A stretch of DNA of 64,000 nt from Aggregatibacter kilianii (GCF_003130255.1 NZ_NRCN01000001.1:796001-860000), one strand, 5' to 3'; shown: positions 1 to 9,522, numbered from the stretch's first letter. The notes: a model not told the origin generated them from the letters alone. A program made the numbers and translations.

Positions 1-6
1 AGCCAT
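1..6 (-). CDS. start of a divergent gene, probably ssb (2 codons only)
   Basis: An ATG followed by GCT (Met-Ala) reads leftwards out of the window, preceded at the right distance by an AGAGGA ribosome binding site (about positions 13-18). In enterobacteria and Haemophilus the gene divergent from uvrA is ssb, whose product begins Met-Ala, and the two share an SOS box. Only two codons are present, so the identity is inferred from position alone. Confidence 0.4.
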
Positions 7-98
7 AATATCCTCTTCTTTATTCAATTTTGCTGTAAAAAAATTTGCTCTATTCTGCCTGAAAATTCGGAATAAATCCACGCCTTCAACAAAATTAA

Positions 99-114
99 CT
101 GGATATTTGCACAG
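99..114. promoter_or_regulatory. LexA (SOS) box between uvrA and the divergent gene
   Basis: CTGGATATTTGCACAG matches the LexA consensus CTG-N10-CAG, with the extended core CTGT-N8-ACAG broken only by G for T at position 4; the flanks AA and TT are also palindromic. uvrA is a classical SOS gene with LexA control in its promoter. The box lies 62 bp upstream of the chosen uvrA start. Its position also argues against the in-frame ATG at 107, which would lie inside the operator. Confidence 0.6.
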
Positions 115-175
115 TTATTTAGGAATATGCGATAATTATCGCAAATTTATACTTCTTTCATTTATAAAATCTATT

Positions 176-3007
176 ATGGATACCATCGATATTCGTGGGG
201 CGCGAACCCACAATCTGAAAAATATTAACTTAACCATTCCACGCGATAAACTGATTGTAATCACCGGCTTATCCGGCTCTGGCAAATCTTCTTTGGCTTT
301 TGACACACTGTATGCGGAAGGGCAACGCCGTTATGTGGAATCCTTGTCCGCCTATGCGCGTCAATTTTTGTCATTAATGGAAAAACCCGATGTAGACCAT
401 ATTGAAGGGCTTTCACCAGCCATTTCTATTGAGCAAAAATCCACCTCGCACAACCCCCGTTCAACGGTGGGTACCATTACCGAAATTCACGATTACCTGC
501 GCTTGTTGTTTGCTCGCGTGGGCGAGCCGCGCTGTCCTCATCACAATGTGCCACTCACAGCGCAAACGATCAGCCAAATGGTGGATAAAGTGCTTTCTCT
601 GCCTGAAGAAAGCAAAATGATGTTGTTGGCGCCGGTGGTAAAAGAGCGCAAAGGTGAGCACGTTAAATTATTGCAACAAATTGCCGCGCAAGGTTACATT
701 CGCGCCCGTATTGATGGTGAGATTTGTGATTTATCCGATCCGCCAAAACTGGAATTACAGAAAAAACATACCATTGAAGTGGTGGTGGATCGCTTTAAAG
801 TGCGGTCGGATTTAGCCACAAGATTGGCGGAATCCTTTGAAACCACGCTCGAGCTTTCCGGCGGCACGGCGGTCGTCGCGTATATGGATGATCCGAAAGC
901 GGAAGAATTGGTGTTCTCTGCCAACTTTGCCTGTCCGCACTGTGGCTATTCCATACCGGAACTGGAACCTCGTCTCTTCTCCTTTAATAACCCCGCCGGT
1001 GCGTGCCCGACTTGTGACGGTTTGGGCGTACAACAATATTTCGATGAAAAACGCGTAGTACAAAATCCGAGTATTTCCCTTGCCAATGGCGCAATTAAAG
1101 GCTGGGATCGTCGCAATTTCTATTATTACCAAATGCTCACGTCATTGGCGAAACACTACCATTTCGATATTGAAACGCCTTTTGAAGAACTGCCGAAAAA
1201 AACTCAACAGATTATTTTGCACGGTTCCGGCAAGGAAGAAATCGAATTCCAATACATGAACGATCGCGGTGATGTGGTGTTGCGTCGCCATGTATTCGAA
1301 GGCATTTTGAACAACATGACGCGCCGTTATAAAGAAACGGAATCCATGTCAGTACGGGAAGAACTTGCGAAACATATCAGCAATCGCCCTTGTGCCGATT
1401 GTGGTGGTTCGCGTCTGCGCCCAGAAGCACGCAACGTTTATATTGAGCAAACCAATCTGCCTGATGTATCGGAGAAAAGCATCGGGGAAGCTTTGAGCTT
1501 TTTTGGAGAGCTACAACTGAGTGGGCAAAAAGCACAAATCGCCGAGAAGATTCTGAAAGAAATTAAAGAGCGGTTACAATTTTTGGTGAATGTAGGCTTG
1601 AATTATCTTTCCCTTTCCCGCTCCGCTGAAACTCTTTCAGGCGGTGAAGCGCAACGCATTCGCCTTGCCAGCCAAATCGGCGCAGGCTTGGTCGGTGTGA
1701 TGTATGTATTAGACGAACCGTCCATTGGTTTGCATCAACGGGATAACGAACGCTTGCTCAATACCTTGATTCACTTACGAAATCTCGGCAACACCGTAAT
1801 TGTGGTAGAACACGATGAAGATGCCATTTTAAGCGCCGACCACATTATCGACATTGGCCCAGGCGCGGGTGTGCATGGTGGCAACGTCATTGCCGAAGGT
1901 ACAGCGCAACAAATCATGCAAAATCCAAACTCGCTTACAGGTAAGTTTTTATCCGGCGCAGAAAAAATCGAAATACCGAAAAAACGCACCGCACTTGATA
2001 AGAAAAAAACACTCAAGTTATTTGGCGCATCAGGTAACAATTTGAAAAACGTTAACCTAGAAATTCCGGTGGGCTTGTTCACCTGTATCACCGGCGTCTC
2101 CGGTTCGGGTAAATCTACGTTGATTAACGATACCTTGTTCCCGATTGCCCAAAACGCGTTAAACCGTGCGGAAAATGCCGAAGCAGCGCCGTATAAATCT
2201 ATCGAAGGTTTAGAATTTTTCGACAAAGTTATTGATATTGACCAAAGCCCGATTGGCCGTACACCGCGCTCTAACCCTGCAACCTACACGGGCGTGTTCA
2301 CCCCGATTCGTGAGCTGTTCGCCGGCGTACCCGAAGCCCGAGCACGTGGCTACAACCCAGGACGCTTCAGTTTTAACGTACGCGGTGGACGTTGCGAAGC
2401 CTGTCAGGGCGACGGCGTAATCAAAGTGGAAATGCACTTCCTGCCGGATGTGTACGTGCCTTGCGACCAATGTAAGGGCAAACGCTACAACCGCGAAACC
2501 TTAGAAATTCGCTACAAAGGCAAAACCATTCATCAAGTGTTGGATATGACCGTGGAAGAAGCGCGGGAATTTTTCGATGCGATTCCGATGATCGCACGCA
2601 AACTGCAAACCCTAATGGACGTAGGCTTGTCTTACATTCGCTTGGGCCAATCCTCCACCACCCTCTCCGGTGGTGAGGCGCAACGGGTAAAATTGGCGAC
2701 GGAACTCTCCAAACGGGATACGGGAAAAACCCTGTATATTCTGGATGAACCCACCACCGGGCTACATTTTGTCGACATCAAACAACTGCTTTCCGTGTTG
2801 CACCGCTTGCGCGATCAGGGTAATACCATCGTGGTCATTGAGCACAATTTAGACGTGATTAAAACCGCCGATTGGATTGTGGATCTCGGCCCGGAAGGCG
2901 GTAGCGGCGGCGGACAAATTATCGCCACCGGTACGCCGGAGCAGGTCGCTAAACTGGAAGGCTCGCATACCGCGCGATTCCTGAAAGGTATTTTGGCAAA
3001 AGGCTAA
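176..3007 (+). CDS. uvrA: UvrABC excinuclease subunit A
   Basis: UvrA is the damage-recognition ATPase of nucleotide excision repair; the UvrA2-UvrB complex scans DNA for bulky lesions and loads UvrB. The 943-residue product has two ABC ATPase modules, with Walker A loops GLSGSGKSS near residue 31 and GVSGSGKST near residue 640 and a signature LSGGEAQR in each. It also has zinc-binding CxxC pairs (CPHC/CPTC and CEAC/CDQC). I chose ATG 176 because [19 protein letters not shown] aligns with the E. coli start and the length matches (940 aa). The frame stays open to an ATG at 107, but that codon lies inside the LexA box. No strong Shine-Dalgarno precedes 176. Confidence 0.97.
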   Translation: MDTIDIRGARTHNLKNINLTIPRDKLIVITGLSGSGKSSLAFDTLYAEGQRRYVESLSAYARQFLSLMEKPDVDHIEGLSPAISIEQKSTSHNPRSTVGTITEIHDYLRLLFARVGEPRCPHHNVPLTAQTISQMVDKVLSLPEESKMMLLAPVVKERKGEHVKLLQQIAAQGYIRARIDGEICDLSDPPKLELQKKHTIEVVVDRFKVRSDLATRLAESFETTLELSGGTAVVAYMDDPKAEELVFSANFACPHCGYSIPELEPRLFSFNNPAGACPTCDGLGVQQYFDEKRVVQNPSISLANGAIKGWDRRNFYYYQMLTSLAKHYHFDIETPFEELPKKTQQIILHGSGKEEIEFQYMNDRGDVVLRRHVFEGILNNMTRRYKETESMSVREELAKHISNRPCADCGGSRLRPEARNVYIEQTNLPDVSEKSIGEALSFFGELQLSGQKAQIAEKILKEIKERLQFLVNVGLNYLSLSRSAETLSGGEAQRIRLASQIGAGLVGVMYVLDEPSIGLHQRDNERLLNTLIHLRNLGNTVIVVEHDEDAILSADHIIDIGPGAGVHGGNVIAEGTAQQIMQNPNSLTGKFLSGAEKIEIPKKRTALDKKKTLKLFGASGNNLKNVNLEIPVGLFTCITGVSGSGKSTLINDTLFPIAQNALNRAENAEAAPYKSIEGLEFFDKVIDIDQSPIGRTPRSNPATYTGVFTPIRELFAGVPEARARGYNPGRFSFNVRGGRCEACQGDGVIKVEMHFLPDVYVPCDQCKGKRYNRETLEIRYKGKTIHQVLDMTVEEAREFFDAIPMIARKLQTLMDVGLSYIRLGQSSTTLSGGEAQRVKLATELSKRDTGKTLYILDEPTTGLHFVDIKQLLSVLHRLRDQGNTIVVIEHNLDVIKTADWIVDLGPEGGSGGGQIIATGTPEQVAKLEGSHTARFLKGILAKG

Positions 3008-3036
3008 AAAGCTACAAGGAAAACACCGAGAAAAAT

Positions 3037-3077
3037 CACCGCACTTTAAACCTGAATCTAAAGTGCGGTGTTTTTTT
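3037..3077. terminator. bidirectional terminator built from an inverted uptake-signal pair
   Basis: A 12-bp inverted repeat (caccgcacttta 3037-3048 and taaagtgcggtg 3059-3070) is followed by seven T on the plus strand, and by an A-rich stretch that becomes a U run on the minus strand. Each arm is one DNA uptake signal. It ends convergent uvrA and the MerR gene. Confidence 0.85.
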
Positions 3078-3492
3078 ACGACGTTTTTATCGGTCTGAAT
3101 TTGGCATGGCTGCGTTGCAAAATTTGGAACAAACTTTGTTGCGGGTTGATTTCACCGCAGTGCTGTTTCAATTGCAACAGATTCATGCGCAAATGCTGTA
3201 AATGGTGGATTCGCTTGGCGATATCTTGAATATGACGATCAATAAGAGCATTAATTTCGATTTTTTGTTGAACGCCCGCACTTTCCAAACTTAACAGTAA
3301 TTTAATTTCCTCAAGGGACATATCCAACGATCGGCAATAACAAATGAAAGATAAGCGTTGCAAGTGGTCATCGTTATATAAGCGAAAGCCCCCAAGGGAA
3401 CGTGACGGTCGAGGCATCAGTCCTTTTTGCTCGTAAAACCGAATGGCTTCTACGCTACACCCTACTGCGTCAGCTAACTTCCCTATTTTCAT
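3076..3492 (-). CDS. MerR-family transcriptional regulator
   Basis: The 138-residue protein has the MerR winged-helix N terminus (MKIGKLADAVGCSVEAIRFYEQKGL), then a long dimerisation helix and a short effector-binding tail. MerR regulators bind between over-spaced -35/-10 elements and twist the promoter when an effector is bound. It resembles the ZntR/CadR/PbrR branch in length and helix layout. Of the usual metal-binding cysteines only C112 is present; the positions near 77-79 and 119 are V/K and Q, so metal sensing is doubtful. The gene follows dciA by 37 bp on the same strand. The target is unknown; no metal-efflux gene is nearby. Confidence 0.85.
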   Translation of the reverse strand: MKIGKLADAVGCSVEAIRFYEQKGLMPRPSRSLGGFRLYNDDHLQRLSFICYCRSLDMSLEEIKLLLSLESAGVQQKIEINALIDRHIQDIAKRIHHLQHLRMNLLQLKQHCGEINPQQSLFQILQRSHAKFRPIKTS

Positions 3493-3529
3493 GTGTTCTC
3501 CCTAAACGCCCCAAAAAATGACCGCACTT

Positions 3530-3841
3530 TTAACGTTTTGCGCTAAATTCCGGGTTAACGTAAATCTTTAATTGTGTCACTTGCGGCAGTTGTCGTTGAA
3601 CTAATTTAAGCAATTCCTGCTGTTTGAAAAGTAGCCCTTGGCGTACAGCTGAATTGGCGACTTCAATGCTCAAGGTAGTTTGGTCGATATTCGCAATGCC
3701 ATACAATCCCTCAAATTGCGACGGGAAAAGACGCTTGAATTGCTGATTTAATTCATTCAACCAAATGCCTTTTTGCATGACTTTCGCGAGTGCCGAATCT
3801 TGTAACAATTCGCTGATATTCACTGTCCGATTGTATTGCAT
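3530..3841 (-). CDS. dciA: DUF721 family protein, DciA-type helicase loader
   Basis: This 103-residue protein is of the DUF721 type. The N-terminal part (LNELNQQFKRLFPSQFEGLY) is followed by a KH-like fold ending ITQLKIYVNPEF-type strand. DciA binds the replicative helicase DnaB and helps load it at the origin in bacteria that lack the phage-derived DnaC. In Haemophilus relatives a DUF721 gene lies next to secM/secA, as here, where it is divergent from secM. An uptake signal overlaps the region just beyond its stop. The family assignment is firm; the DciA role follows from family knowledge. Confidence 0.75.
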   Translation of the reverse strand: MQYNRTVNISELLQDSALAKVMQKGIWLNELNQQFKRLFPSQFEGLYGIANIDQTTLSIEVANSAVRQGLLFKQQELLKLVQRQLPQVTQLKIYVNPEFSAKR

Positions 3842-3874
3842 CGCCTTGTTTTCCGCCTTTTCGCCCTAATATTT

Positions 3875-3903
3875 ATGACATTGTAGCGAATTTCCGCTAC
3901 AAT
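3875..3903 (+). promoter_or_regulatory. predicted promoter of secM-secA
   Basis: ATGACA (3875-3880), a 17-bp spacer and TACAAT (3898-3903) form a near-consensus sigma-70 promoter 30 bp upstream of the secM start. An inverted repeat (ttgtagcgaa / ttccgctacaa) overlaps the spacer and -10. Confidence 0.65.
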
Positions 3904-3932
3904 ACCGACAATTTTTTAGATTCAATTCCGTT

Positions 3933-4250
3933 ATGATGATTTCAAATAAAAGCAAACACAGTTTCTGGTCGCAACTCTTACTCAGTATGATTGCGATTTT
4001 TGCTTTACCTGCCTCACAGGAATGGCAATACCAAGCAAACGTGGCTAACGAAAATTATCAAAACACCCAACAACAAAATGTGCCGCAGATTTTAACCGCG
4101 GTCTCCTTACTCAAACAAACCCAACAGCAGCAATTCCAACCGCAAAATGCGCCGATTGAGGCTGAAATTCTTGCGAAAAACGAACCGCACTTTGTGCGTT
4201 CGTATTTCATCATTAACGCGCCAATCCGCGCAGGCCCTGAGCTCATTTAA
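3933..4250 (+). CDS. secM: SecM secretion monitor (translation-arrest peptide)
   Basis: The 105-residue protein has a basic N terminus, a hydrophobic segment (about 14-27, LLLSMIAIFALPASQ) acting as signal peptide, a Gln/Asn-rich middle, and the C-terminal end FIINAPIRAGPELI. E. coli SecM stalls the ribosome at its C-terminal FxxxxWIxxxxGIRAGP motif when export is slow, which exposes the secA start downstream. Here I98-R99-A100-G101-P102 are kept, but the upstream W is replaced by Tyr91/Phe92, the Gly by Pro97, and the Phe is shifted by one residue. The gene lies 78 bp upstream of secA, as in E. coli. Either ATG (3933 or 3936) could be used. Identity is strong from position plus RAGP. Confidence 0.85.
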   Translation: MMISNKSKHSFWSQLLLSMIAIFALPASQEWQYQANVANENYQNTQQQNVPQILTAVSLLKQTQQQQFQPQNAPIEAEILAKNEPHFVRSYFIINAPIRAGPELI

Positions 4251-4272
4251 TTTCACAACCTTATAGCTATCG

Positions 4273-4294
4273 TCGTTTAATGAATATTAAACGA
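4273..4294 (+). promoter_or_regulatory. secM-secA intergenic hairpin
   Basis: A perfect 9-bp stem (tcgtttaat 4273-4281 / attaaacga 4286-4294) with a GAAT loop lies between the secM stop and the secA ribosome binding site. A second weak pairing (ctttt near 4300 with aaaag near 4318) could cover the AGAAG Shine-Dalgarno. This fits SecM-type control, in which a stalled ribosome opens the structure; the fold was judged by eye. Confidence 0.5.
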
Positions 4295-4327
4295 TTCCCT
4301 TTTATCCGTTTTTAAAAAGAAGAAATT

Positions 4328-7027
4328 ATGCTTAGAACTATTGCAACCAAAATTTTTGGTAGTCGTAATGATCGTATCTTACGTCGTTTAAATAAAACCG
4401 TCTCAAAAATCAATAAATTAGAACCGACCTTTGAAGCTTTGAGTGATGATGAATTAAAAGCAAAAACCGCAGAATTCCGTGCGCGTTTGGCGCAAGGCGA
4501 AACCTTAGAAAGCCTAATTCCGGAAGCCTTTGCCACGGTACGTGAGGCCAGTAAGCGTGTACTTGGTATGCGCCACTTTGACGTACAGTTAGTCGGCGGG
4601 ATGGTATTAAACAGTCGTTGTATTGCGGAGATGCGTACCGGTGAAGGGAAAACCTTAACCGCCACCTTGCCATGTTACTTAAACGCTCTACCGAGTAAAG
4701 CGGTGCACGTGGTTACCGTGAATGACTACCTTGCCCGCCGCGATGCGGAAACCAATCGTCCGTTATTTGAATTTTTAGGCATGACTGTCGGTGTCAATGT
4801 GCCGGGCATGTCACCGGAAGAAAAACGCGCAGCTTACGCAGCAGACATTACTTATGCCACCAACAGTGAGTTGGGTTTCGACTATTTGCGTGACAACTTG
4901 GCACACGCACCGCAAGAACGTTTCCAAAAAGATCTTTACTATGCGTTGGTGGATGAGGTGGACTCCATCTTAATCGACGAAGCGCGTACGCCGTTAATTA
5001 TTTCCGGTCAGGCGGAAGACAGTTCCGAGCTTTATATTGCCATTGATAAGCTCATTCCGAATCTGATTAAGCAAGATAAGGAAGACACCGAAGAATATCA
5101 GGGCACCGGCGATTACACTTTAGATCTCAAAACCAAACAAGCGCACTTAACCGAACGTGGTCAGGAAAAATGCGAGCAATGGTTGATTCAACACGGTTTC
5201 ATGAAAGACACCGAATCCCTTTATTCACCGTCTAAAATTACCTTGTTACACCACGTGATGGCGGCATTGCGCGCCCATACCTTATTTGAACGTGATGTGG
5301 ATTACATTGTAAAAGACGGCGAAATCGTCATTGTGGACGAACACACCGGCCGTACGATGGCCGGTCGTCGCTGGTCCGACGGCTTACACCAAGCTATCGA
5401 AGCCAAAGAAGGCGTGCGTATTCAAAGCGAAAACCAAACCGTGGCATCCATTACTTACCAAAACTATTTCCGTTTATACGAAAAATTAGCGGGAATGACC
5501 GGTACAGCGGATACGGAGGCCTTTGAATTCCAAAAAATCTACGGATTAGAAACCGTAGTAATTCCAACCAACCGTCCGATGATTCGTGATGATCGTACCG
5601 ATGTGATGTTTGAAACGGAAGAATACAAATTCAACGCCATTATTGACGACATCAAAGATTGCGTGGCACGGAACCAACCTGTTTTGGTCGGGACAATCTC
5701 CATTGAAAAATCCGAGCTACTCTCTAAAGCCTTAGAGCGCGCCGGTATCAAGCACAACGTGTTGAACGCTAAATTCCACGCACAGGAAGCGGAAATTGTG
5801 GCCAACGCAGGCTACCCGGGCGCCGTTACCATCGCCACCAACATGGCAGGCCGTGGTACCGACATTGTGTTGGGCGGCAACTGGAAAGCGGAAATAGATA
5901 AATTAGAAAATCCGACACAGGAACAAATTGATGCCATCAAAGCGGCATGGCAAGAACGTCATGATATTGTGAAACAAGCCGGTGGCTTGCACATTATCGG
6001 TACCGAACGCCACGAGTCCCGTCGTATCGATAACCAATTGCGCGGTCGTTCCGGCCGTCAAGGTGACCCGGGTTCGTCCCGCTTCTATTTGTCTTTAGAC
6101 GATGCTTTAATGCGTATTTACCTCAACGAAGGCAAATTAAATATGATGCGCAAAGCCTTCAGCCAACCCGGTGAGGCCATGGAATCCAAATTATTGGCCA
6201 AAGTGATTGCCTCCGCCCAAGCGAAAGTGGAAGCCCATAACTTTGATGGTCGTAAGAGCTTGCTTGAATTCGATGATGTGGCGAATGATCAACGTCATGC
6301 CATTTACGAACAACGTAATGAATTATTGGAAAACGATGATATTTCAGACACTATCGAAGTCATTCGTCAAGACGTATTCAACAGCATTATCGATCAATAT
6401 ATTCCGCCGCAATCTCTTGAAGAACAATGGGATGTACCGGGATTAGAACAACGCTTAAGACAAGATTTTGCGTTAGATTTGCCAATTACCAAATGGTTGG
6501 ATGAAGACAATCATCTGCATGAAGAAACCTTACGTGAACGCATTATTCAATCGGCAACTGATGAATATAAACGTAAAGAAGAACTGGCCGGTGCGCAAAC
6601 CATGCGTAATTTCGAAAAAGGCGTGATGTTGCAAACCTTGGACGAACTCTGGAAAGAACATTTATCCGCAATGGATCACTTACGTCGTGGTATTCATTTA
6701 CGCGGTTATGCACAAAAAGATCCGAAACAGGAATACAAAAAAGAATCCTTCCAAATGTTCACAGAAATGTTGGATGCCTTGAAATTAAGCGTGATTACCA
6801 CCTTAAGCCGTGTTCAAGTCCGCACCCAAGAGGAAATGGAAGAAGCGGAAAGAATCCGTCAGGAGTTGGCGCAACGGGAAGCCGCTACCATGCAATATAA
6901 TAATGAGGAATCTCAGGGCAATCAAAGCAATACGGAAGGGCATCATAAGATCGGCCGTAACGAGCCTTGTCCATGCGGTTCAGGCAAGAAATATAAACAT
7001 TGCCACGGCAGTCGTGCCAAACACTAA
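4328..7027 (+). CDS. secA: protein translocase ATPase SecA
   Basis: SecA drives preproteins through SecYEG by ATP hydrolysis at the inner membrane. The 899-residue product shows the Walker A segment [14 protein letters not shown] near residues 100-115, the DEAD-type [16 protein letters not shown] near 209, NBD2 motifs ([32 protein letters not shown]), the helical scaffold, and the C-terminal zinc finger [13 protein letters not shown] that binds SecB and lipid. The length equals the family norm (901 in E. coli). It is translationally linked to secM upstream. A weak GAAG binding site precedes the ATG, as expected for a gene coupled to SecM arrest. Confidence 0.98.
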   Translation: MLRTIATKIFGSRNDRILRRLNKTVSKINKLEPTFEALSDDELKAKTAEFRARLAQGETLESLIPEAFATVREASKRVLGMRHFDVQLVGGMVLNSRCIAEMRTGEGKTLTATLPCYLNALPSKAVHVVTVNDYLARRDAETNRPLFEFLGMTVGVNVPGMSPEEKRAAYAADITYATNSELGFDYLRDNLAHAPQERFQKDLYYALVDEVDSILIDEARTPLIISGQAEDSSELYIAIDKLIPNLIKQDKEDTEEYQGTGDYTLDLKTKQAHLTERGQEKCEQWLIQHGFMKDTESLYSPSKITLLHHVMAALRAHTLFERDVDYIVKDGEIVIVDEHTGRTMAGRRWSDGLHQAIEAKEGVRIQSENQTVASITYQNYFRLYEKLAGMTGTADTEAFEFQKIYGLETVVIPTNRPMIRDDRTDVMFETEEYKFNAIIDDIKDCVARNQPVLVGTISIEKSELLSKALERAGIKHNVLNAKFHAQEAEIVANAGYPGAVTIATNMAGRGTDIVLGGNWKAEIDKLENPTQEQIDAIKAAWQERHDIVKQAGGLHIIGTERHESRRIDNQLRGRSGRQGDPGSSRFYLSLDDALMRIYLNEGKLNMMRKAFSQPGEAMESKLLAKVIASAQAKVEAHNFDGRKSLLEFDDVANDQRHAIYEQRNELLENDDISDTIEVIRQDVFNSIIDQYIPPQSLEEQWDVPGLEQRLRQDFALDLPITKWLDEDNHLHEETLRERIIQSATDEYKRKEELAGAQTMRNFEKGVMLQTLDELWKEHLSAMDHLRRGIHLRGYAQKDPKQEYKKESFQMFTEMLDALKLSVITTLSRVQVRTQEEMEEAERIRQELAQREAATMQYNNEESQGNQSNTEGHHKIGRNEPCPCGSGKKYKHCHGSRAKH

Positions 7028-7040
7028 TCCGAGGTAACCT

Positions 7041-7081
7041 AAGTGCGGTCAGAAAATAATTCGTTTTTCGACCGCACTTTT
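7041..7081 (+). terminator. secA terminator from inverted uptake signals
   Basis: aagtgcggtc (7041-7050) pairs with gaccgcactt (7070-7079), with additional A/T pairing in the loop and TTTT after the stem. It lies between secA and mutT, so mutT probably has its own promoter or depends on readthrough. Confidence 0.65.
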
Positions 7082-7110
7082 GCTATTCAACGTCGCTAAA
7101 AGGACACAAA

Positions 7111-7509
7111 ATGAAGAAACCGCTTGTACAGGTCGCAGCAGGGATTATTCGTAATGAATTCGGACAACTTTACTTAACCCAACGTTTGGAAGGGCAAGAT
7201 TTCGCGCAATCCTTAGAATTTCCGGGCGGTAAAGTCGATAAACATGAAACGCCCGAACAGGCGCTAAAACGCGAATTGGAAGAAGAAATCGGCATTATGG
7301 TATTACAGGCAAGTTTATTTGAACGCTTTGAATTTGAATACCCGACAAAAGTGATTTCATTCTATTTTTATTTGGTTAACGAATGGGTGGGCGAACCCTT
7401 TGGGCGGGAAGGTCAGGCAGGTTTTTGGCTACCGCAAAATGAATTGGATGCGGGACAATTTCCACCGGCAAATGCCAAACTCATTCAACGTTTATTAGCC
7501 GAATCCTAA
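7111..7509 (+). CDS. mutT: 8-oxo-dGTP diphosphatase MutT
   Basis: MutT hydrolyses 8-oxo-dGTP to the monophosphate and so prevents A:T to C:G transversions. The 132-residue Nudix protein carries the Nudix box from residue 38 on (G-x5-E-x7-RELEEE-x-GI). The N-terminal KKPLVQVAAGIIRNEFGQ and the C-terminal FPPANAKLIQRL, including the FPxAN motif, are typical of MutT. It lies directly after secA, the same order as in E. coli and Haemophilus. The AGGA binding site and ATG 7111 fit the family length (129-136). Confidence 0.95.
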   Translation: MKKPLVQVAAGIIRNEFGQLYLTQRLEGQDFAQSLEFPGGKVDKHETPEQALKRELEEEIGIMVLQASLFERFEFEYPTKVISFYFYLVNEWVGEPFGREGQAGFWLPQNELDAGQFPPANAKLIQRLLAES

Positions 7510-7522
7510 CTCTCGCCCATAA

Positions 7523-7560
7523 AAAAGACCCAACACATGTCGGGTCTTTGAAAAAAAACA
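7523..7560. terminator. bidirectional terminator between mutT and the small exported protein
   Basis: aaagaccc and gggtcttt (about 7525-7550) form a stem around acacatgtc, with an A run before it and TTTG/A-rich sequence after, so it can serve the convergent genes on both strands. Confidence 0.7.
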
Positions 7561-7570
7561 AAAAGCTGGA

Positions 7571-7831
7571 TTATTTGCCCATTGCCGCTTTAACTTGTTT
7601 TAATTGTTCAGTTGCTTGGGAGCAAGCTTGCTCTTGTGCAGCTTCTGGCAAAGCAGATAATTGTTGTTTGCTTGCGTCATATTGTTGTTTCAACATCGCT
7701 TGTTGTGCTGCAGGTGCTGCACTCACAAAAGAATCGATTTCAGCAAAATATGCTTCGCAGCTTTTAGATAAGCCTGCAGATGCGGACATTGCAAAACCGG
7801 ATAATAATACTGCAACTAATAGTTTTTTCAT
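7571..7831 (-). CDS. small exported protein of unknown function (DUF5339-like)
   Basis: The 86-residue precursor has a clear signal peptide, MKKLLVAVLLSGFAMSASA, cleaved before Gly. The mature part is about 67 residues, Ala/Gln-rich and helical, with two cysteines (SCEAYF and QACSQA) that could form a disulfide in the periplasm. I chose the ATG at 7831 because a GGAG site lies 6 bases upstream; the frame is open for 12 more codons. Short proteins of this kind are known in Haemophilus relatives under a domain-of-unknown-function name (I believe DUF5339). The function is unknown. Confidence 0.75.
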   Translation of the reverse strand: MKKLLVAVLLSGFAMSASAGLSKSCEAYFAEIDSFVSAAPAAQQAMLKQQYDASKQQLSALPEAAQEQACSQATEQLKQVKAAMGK

Positions 7832-7931
7832 TTTTTTCTCCATAATGGTTTGAAAATATCGCCTCAAGTCAGGCGACGGTCTATTATACGAATTTTAGCG
7901 ATAAAAGAGAAAAAATAATAACCATTAGGCA

Positions 7932-8972
7932 TTATGAGGTAGCACAAAACTCAATAGTCAACGCTTCCAGTTGTTGCCAAATATCATCGTTAAATTCCTG
8001 CTTGGCGCAGCGTTCTACATCGGCGAGTTCCTGAAAAAAAAGATAGAGTTTACGATAGGTTAAACGTTGTATGATTTGGCTAAATAACGGACGGCGATTT
8101 TGCCACACTTTAAGACGATCAAAGTGTTCGCGCAGTTGTGCGGTCGGCAATGGTTCATCAAGTTTGGTAGATTGCTCCGGTTTGCTAAGCTCCAATAATG
8201 TCATTAAATCCCGCTGCAAAGTGCGTAATAAAACAATCGGCTGAACATCTTCCTCTTTTAAACCATTTAAAATCCGACAAGCACGACTTGCTTTCCCTGC
8301 CAGTATGGCATCCACCCATTGAAACGGGGTAAACACCGAAGACTGCTCCACCACACTATTAACACGAGCAAAGGTCAATTTACGATCAGGATATAATAAA
8401 TCCAGTAATTGCAGCGTTTGTTTGAGTGCCAACAGATTATTTTCATAACTATAACAAAGCAACTGCACCGCTTCCTGCTCAATACTTAACCCCAACAATT
8501 TTGCCCGATTAACCACCCAGCGAGGCAGTTGTTCCGCACTTGGTATTTGGCAATTAATGACGACAGCTTGCGGTTCATATTGATTAGCCGCCACAAACCA
8601 TGCTTGTTTTTCCATGGCTTTGGTCAACTTAGCAAAACGAAACACCGGCAACACATCAGGCGTCAGTAAAGAGATAAACTCTGATAGTTTGTTTTGTAAA
8701 AGTGCGGTCAAATTTTCAGGTAAATCTAATACGATAATCTGCTTATTGAAAAATAAGCCCATAGATTGCACCCGCTCGAACAAGTCATTCCAATCAGTGG
8801 AGGCGTTAATCTCCAGCCCTATTTTTTCATCAAATAGCGCTTTCATTGCCGCTTGTTGAATGGCATCCAGACTTTCTTCAATTAATAAAGGATCTTCCCC
8901 CACTAAAAAATAGAGCGCAGCTAATTTGCGCTCTAACGAATGGGTAAGCTGCTCAGGAAATAAACGATTCAT
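7932..8972 (-). CDS. holA: DNA polymerase III subunit delta
   Basis: HolA is the delta wrench of the clamp loader; it opens the beta sliding clamp. The 346-residue protein (E. coli 343) starts MNRLFPEQLTHSLERKLAALYFLVGEDPLLIEES, with the family's YFLxGEDPLL motif. It then has an AAA-like fold without Walker motifs and the helical collar domain. Its start codon overlaps the lptE stop codon (TAATG), so the two are translationally coupled. The order leuS-lptE-holA is the conserved gammaproteobacterial one. An uptake signal lies inside the gene near 8700. Confidence 0.95.
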   Translation of the reverse strand: MNRLFPEQLTHSLERKLAALYFLVGEDPLLIEESLDAIQQAAMKALFDEKIGLEINASTDWNDLFERVQSMGLFFNKQIIVLDLPENLTALLQNKLSEFISLLTPDVLPVFRFAKLTKAMEKQAWFVAANQYEPQAVVINCQIPSAEQLPRWVVNRAKLLGLSIEQEAVQLLCYSYENNLLALKQTLQLLDLLYPDRKLTFARVNSVVEQSSVFTPFQWVDAILAGKASRACRILNGLKEEDVQPIVLLRTLQRDLMTLLELSKPEQSTKLDEPLPTAQLREHFDRLKVWQNRRPLFSQIIQRLTYRKLYLFFQELADVERCAKQEFNDDIWQQLEALTIEFCATS

Positions 8973-9475
8973 TATTTCGCTTGGATTTGGTGCTGTAAGG
9001 CAACCATTTTGTTAATTAACTGACGCGCAGCCTGCTCACGCATATCTTGCCAAATCACGTCTTTTTCTGCTGATTTTGACAATGCCGCACGGGAGTTGTC
9101 GAAGAATGTGCGACTGACTTTGGTACTGATAGGGAAACTGTCTTTATTTGGTAATTTCACGCTGGCTTCCACCTCCAAAATCAGTTGTTTTTCCGCCTCA
9201 CGGCCTTGTTTAAAAATCGATACCACTTGATCTCTGCTCGAAATTTTATTTAAACGCAACACCGGAACATCGGCCTTGTCTTCCACTAAATTCACGTTAT
9301 TGAGCTGTAACTGACGACGCATGGATAACGTCATATCGCTATAAGGATCGCTACTTTCCAATTTTAACGTTTGTAATTCTTGAGGAATCAGTTCGCCGTT
9401 TTGGAAATGAAATCCACACGCGGAAAGCGCCAACACACCGGCGGTCAACAATAAGGTTTTGATGGGTTTTAGCAT
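8972..9475 (-). CDS. lptE: LPS-assembly lipoprotein LptE
   Basis: LptE is the outer-membrane lipoprotein that plugs the LptD barrel and helps insert lipopolysaccharide into the outer leaflet. The product (167 aa from the ATG at 9475) has a lipoprotein signal peptide, MLKPIKTLLLTAGVLALSAC, in which LSAC is the lipobox and Cys becomes lipidated. GFHFQNGELIPQELQTLKL follows, typical of the family. The frame is open 9 codons further up, but MLKPIK has the AAGG site and the correct signal peptide. It lies between leuS and holA. Confidence 0.93.
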   Translation of the reverse strand: MLKPIKTLLLTAGVLALSACGFHFQNGELIPQELQTLKLESSDPYSDMTLSMRRQLQLNNVNLVEDKADVPVLRLNKISSRDQVVSIFKQGREAEKQLILEVEASVKLPNKDSFPISTKVSRTFFDNSRAALSKSAEKDVIWQDMREQAARQLINKMVALQHQIQAK

Positions 9476-9494
9476 AAAATTCACCTTAAAAACC

Positions 9495-9522
9495 GACCGC
9501 ACTTTTACACCAAAGTGCGGTC
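9495..9522 (-). terminator. inverted uptake-signal hairpin between leuS and lptE
   Basis: gaccgcacttt (9495-9505) and aaagtgcggtc (9512-9522) form a perfect 11-bp stem with a 6-base loop. On the minus strand it follows leuS directly and is followed by a few T, so it may act as a partial terminator inside the leuS-lptE-holA operon. Confidence 0.6.

Noticed and set aside
107..175. An upstream in-frame ATG that would lengthen UvrA by 23 residues
   Set aside because: The extra residues have no match to UvrA proteins, and the codon lies inside the LexA box; the E. coli-like start at 176 is preferred.
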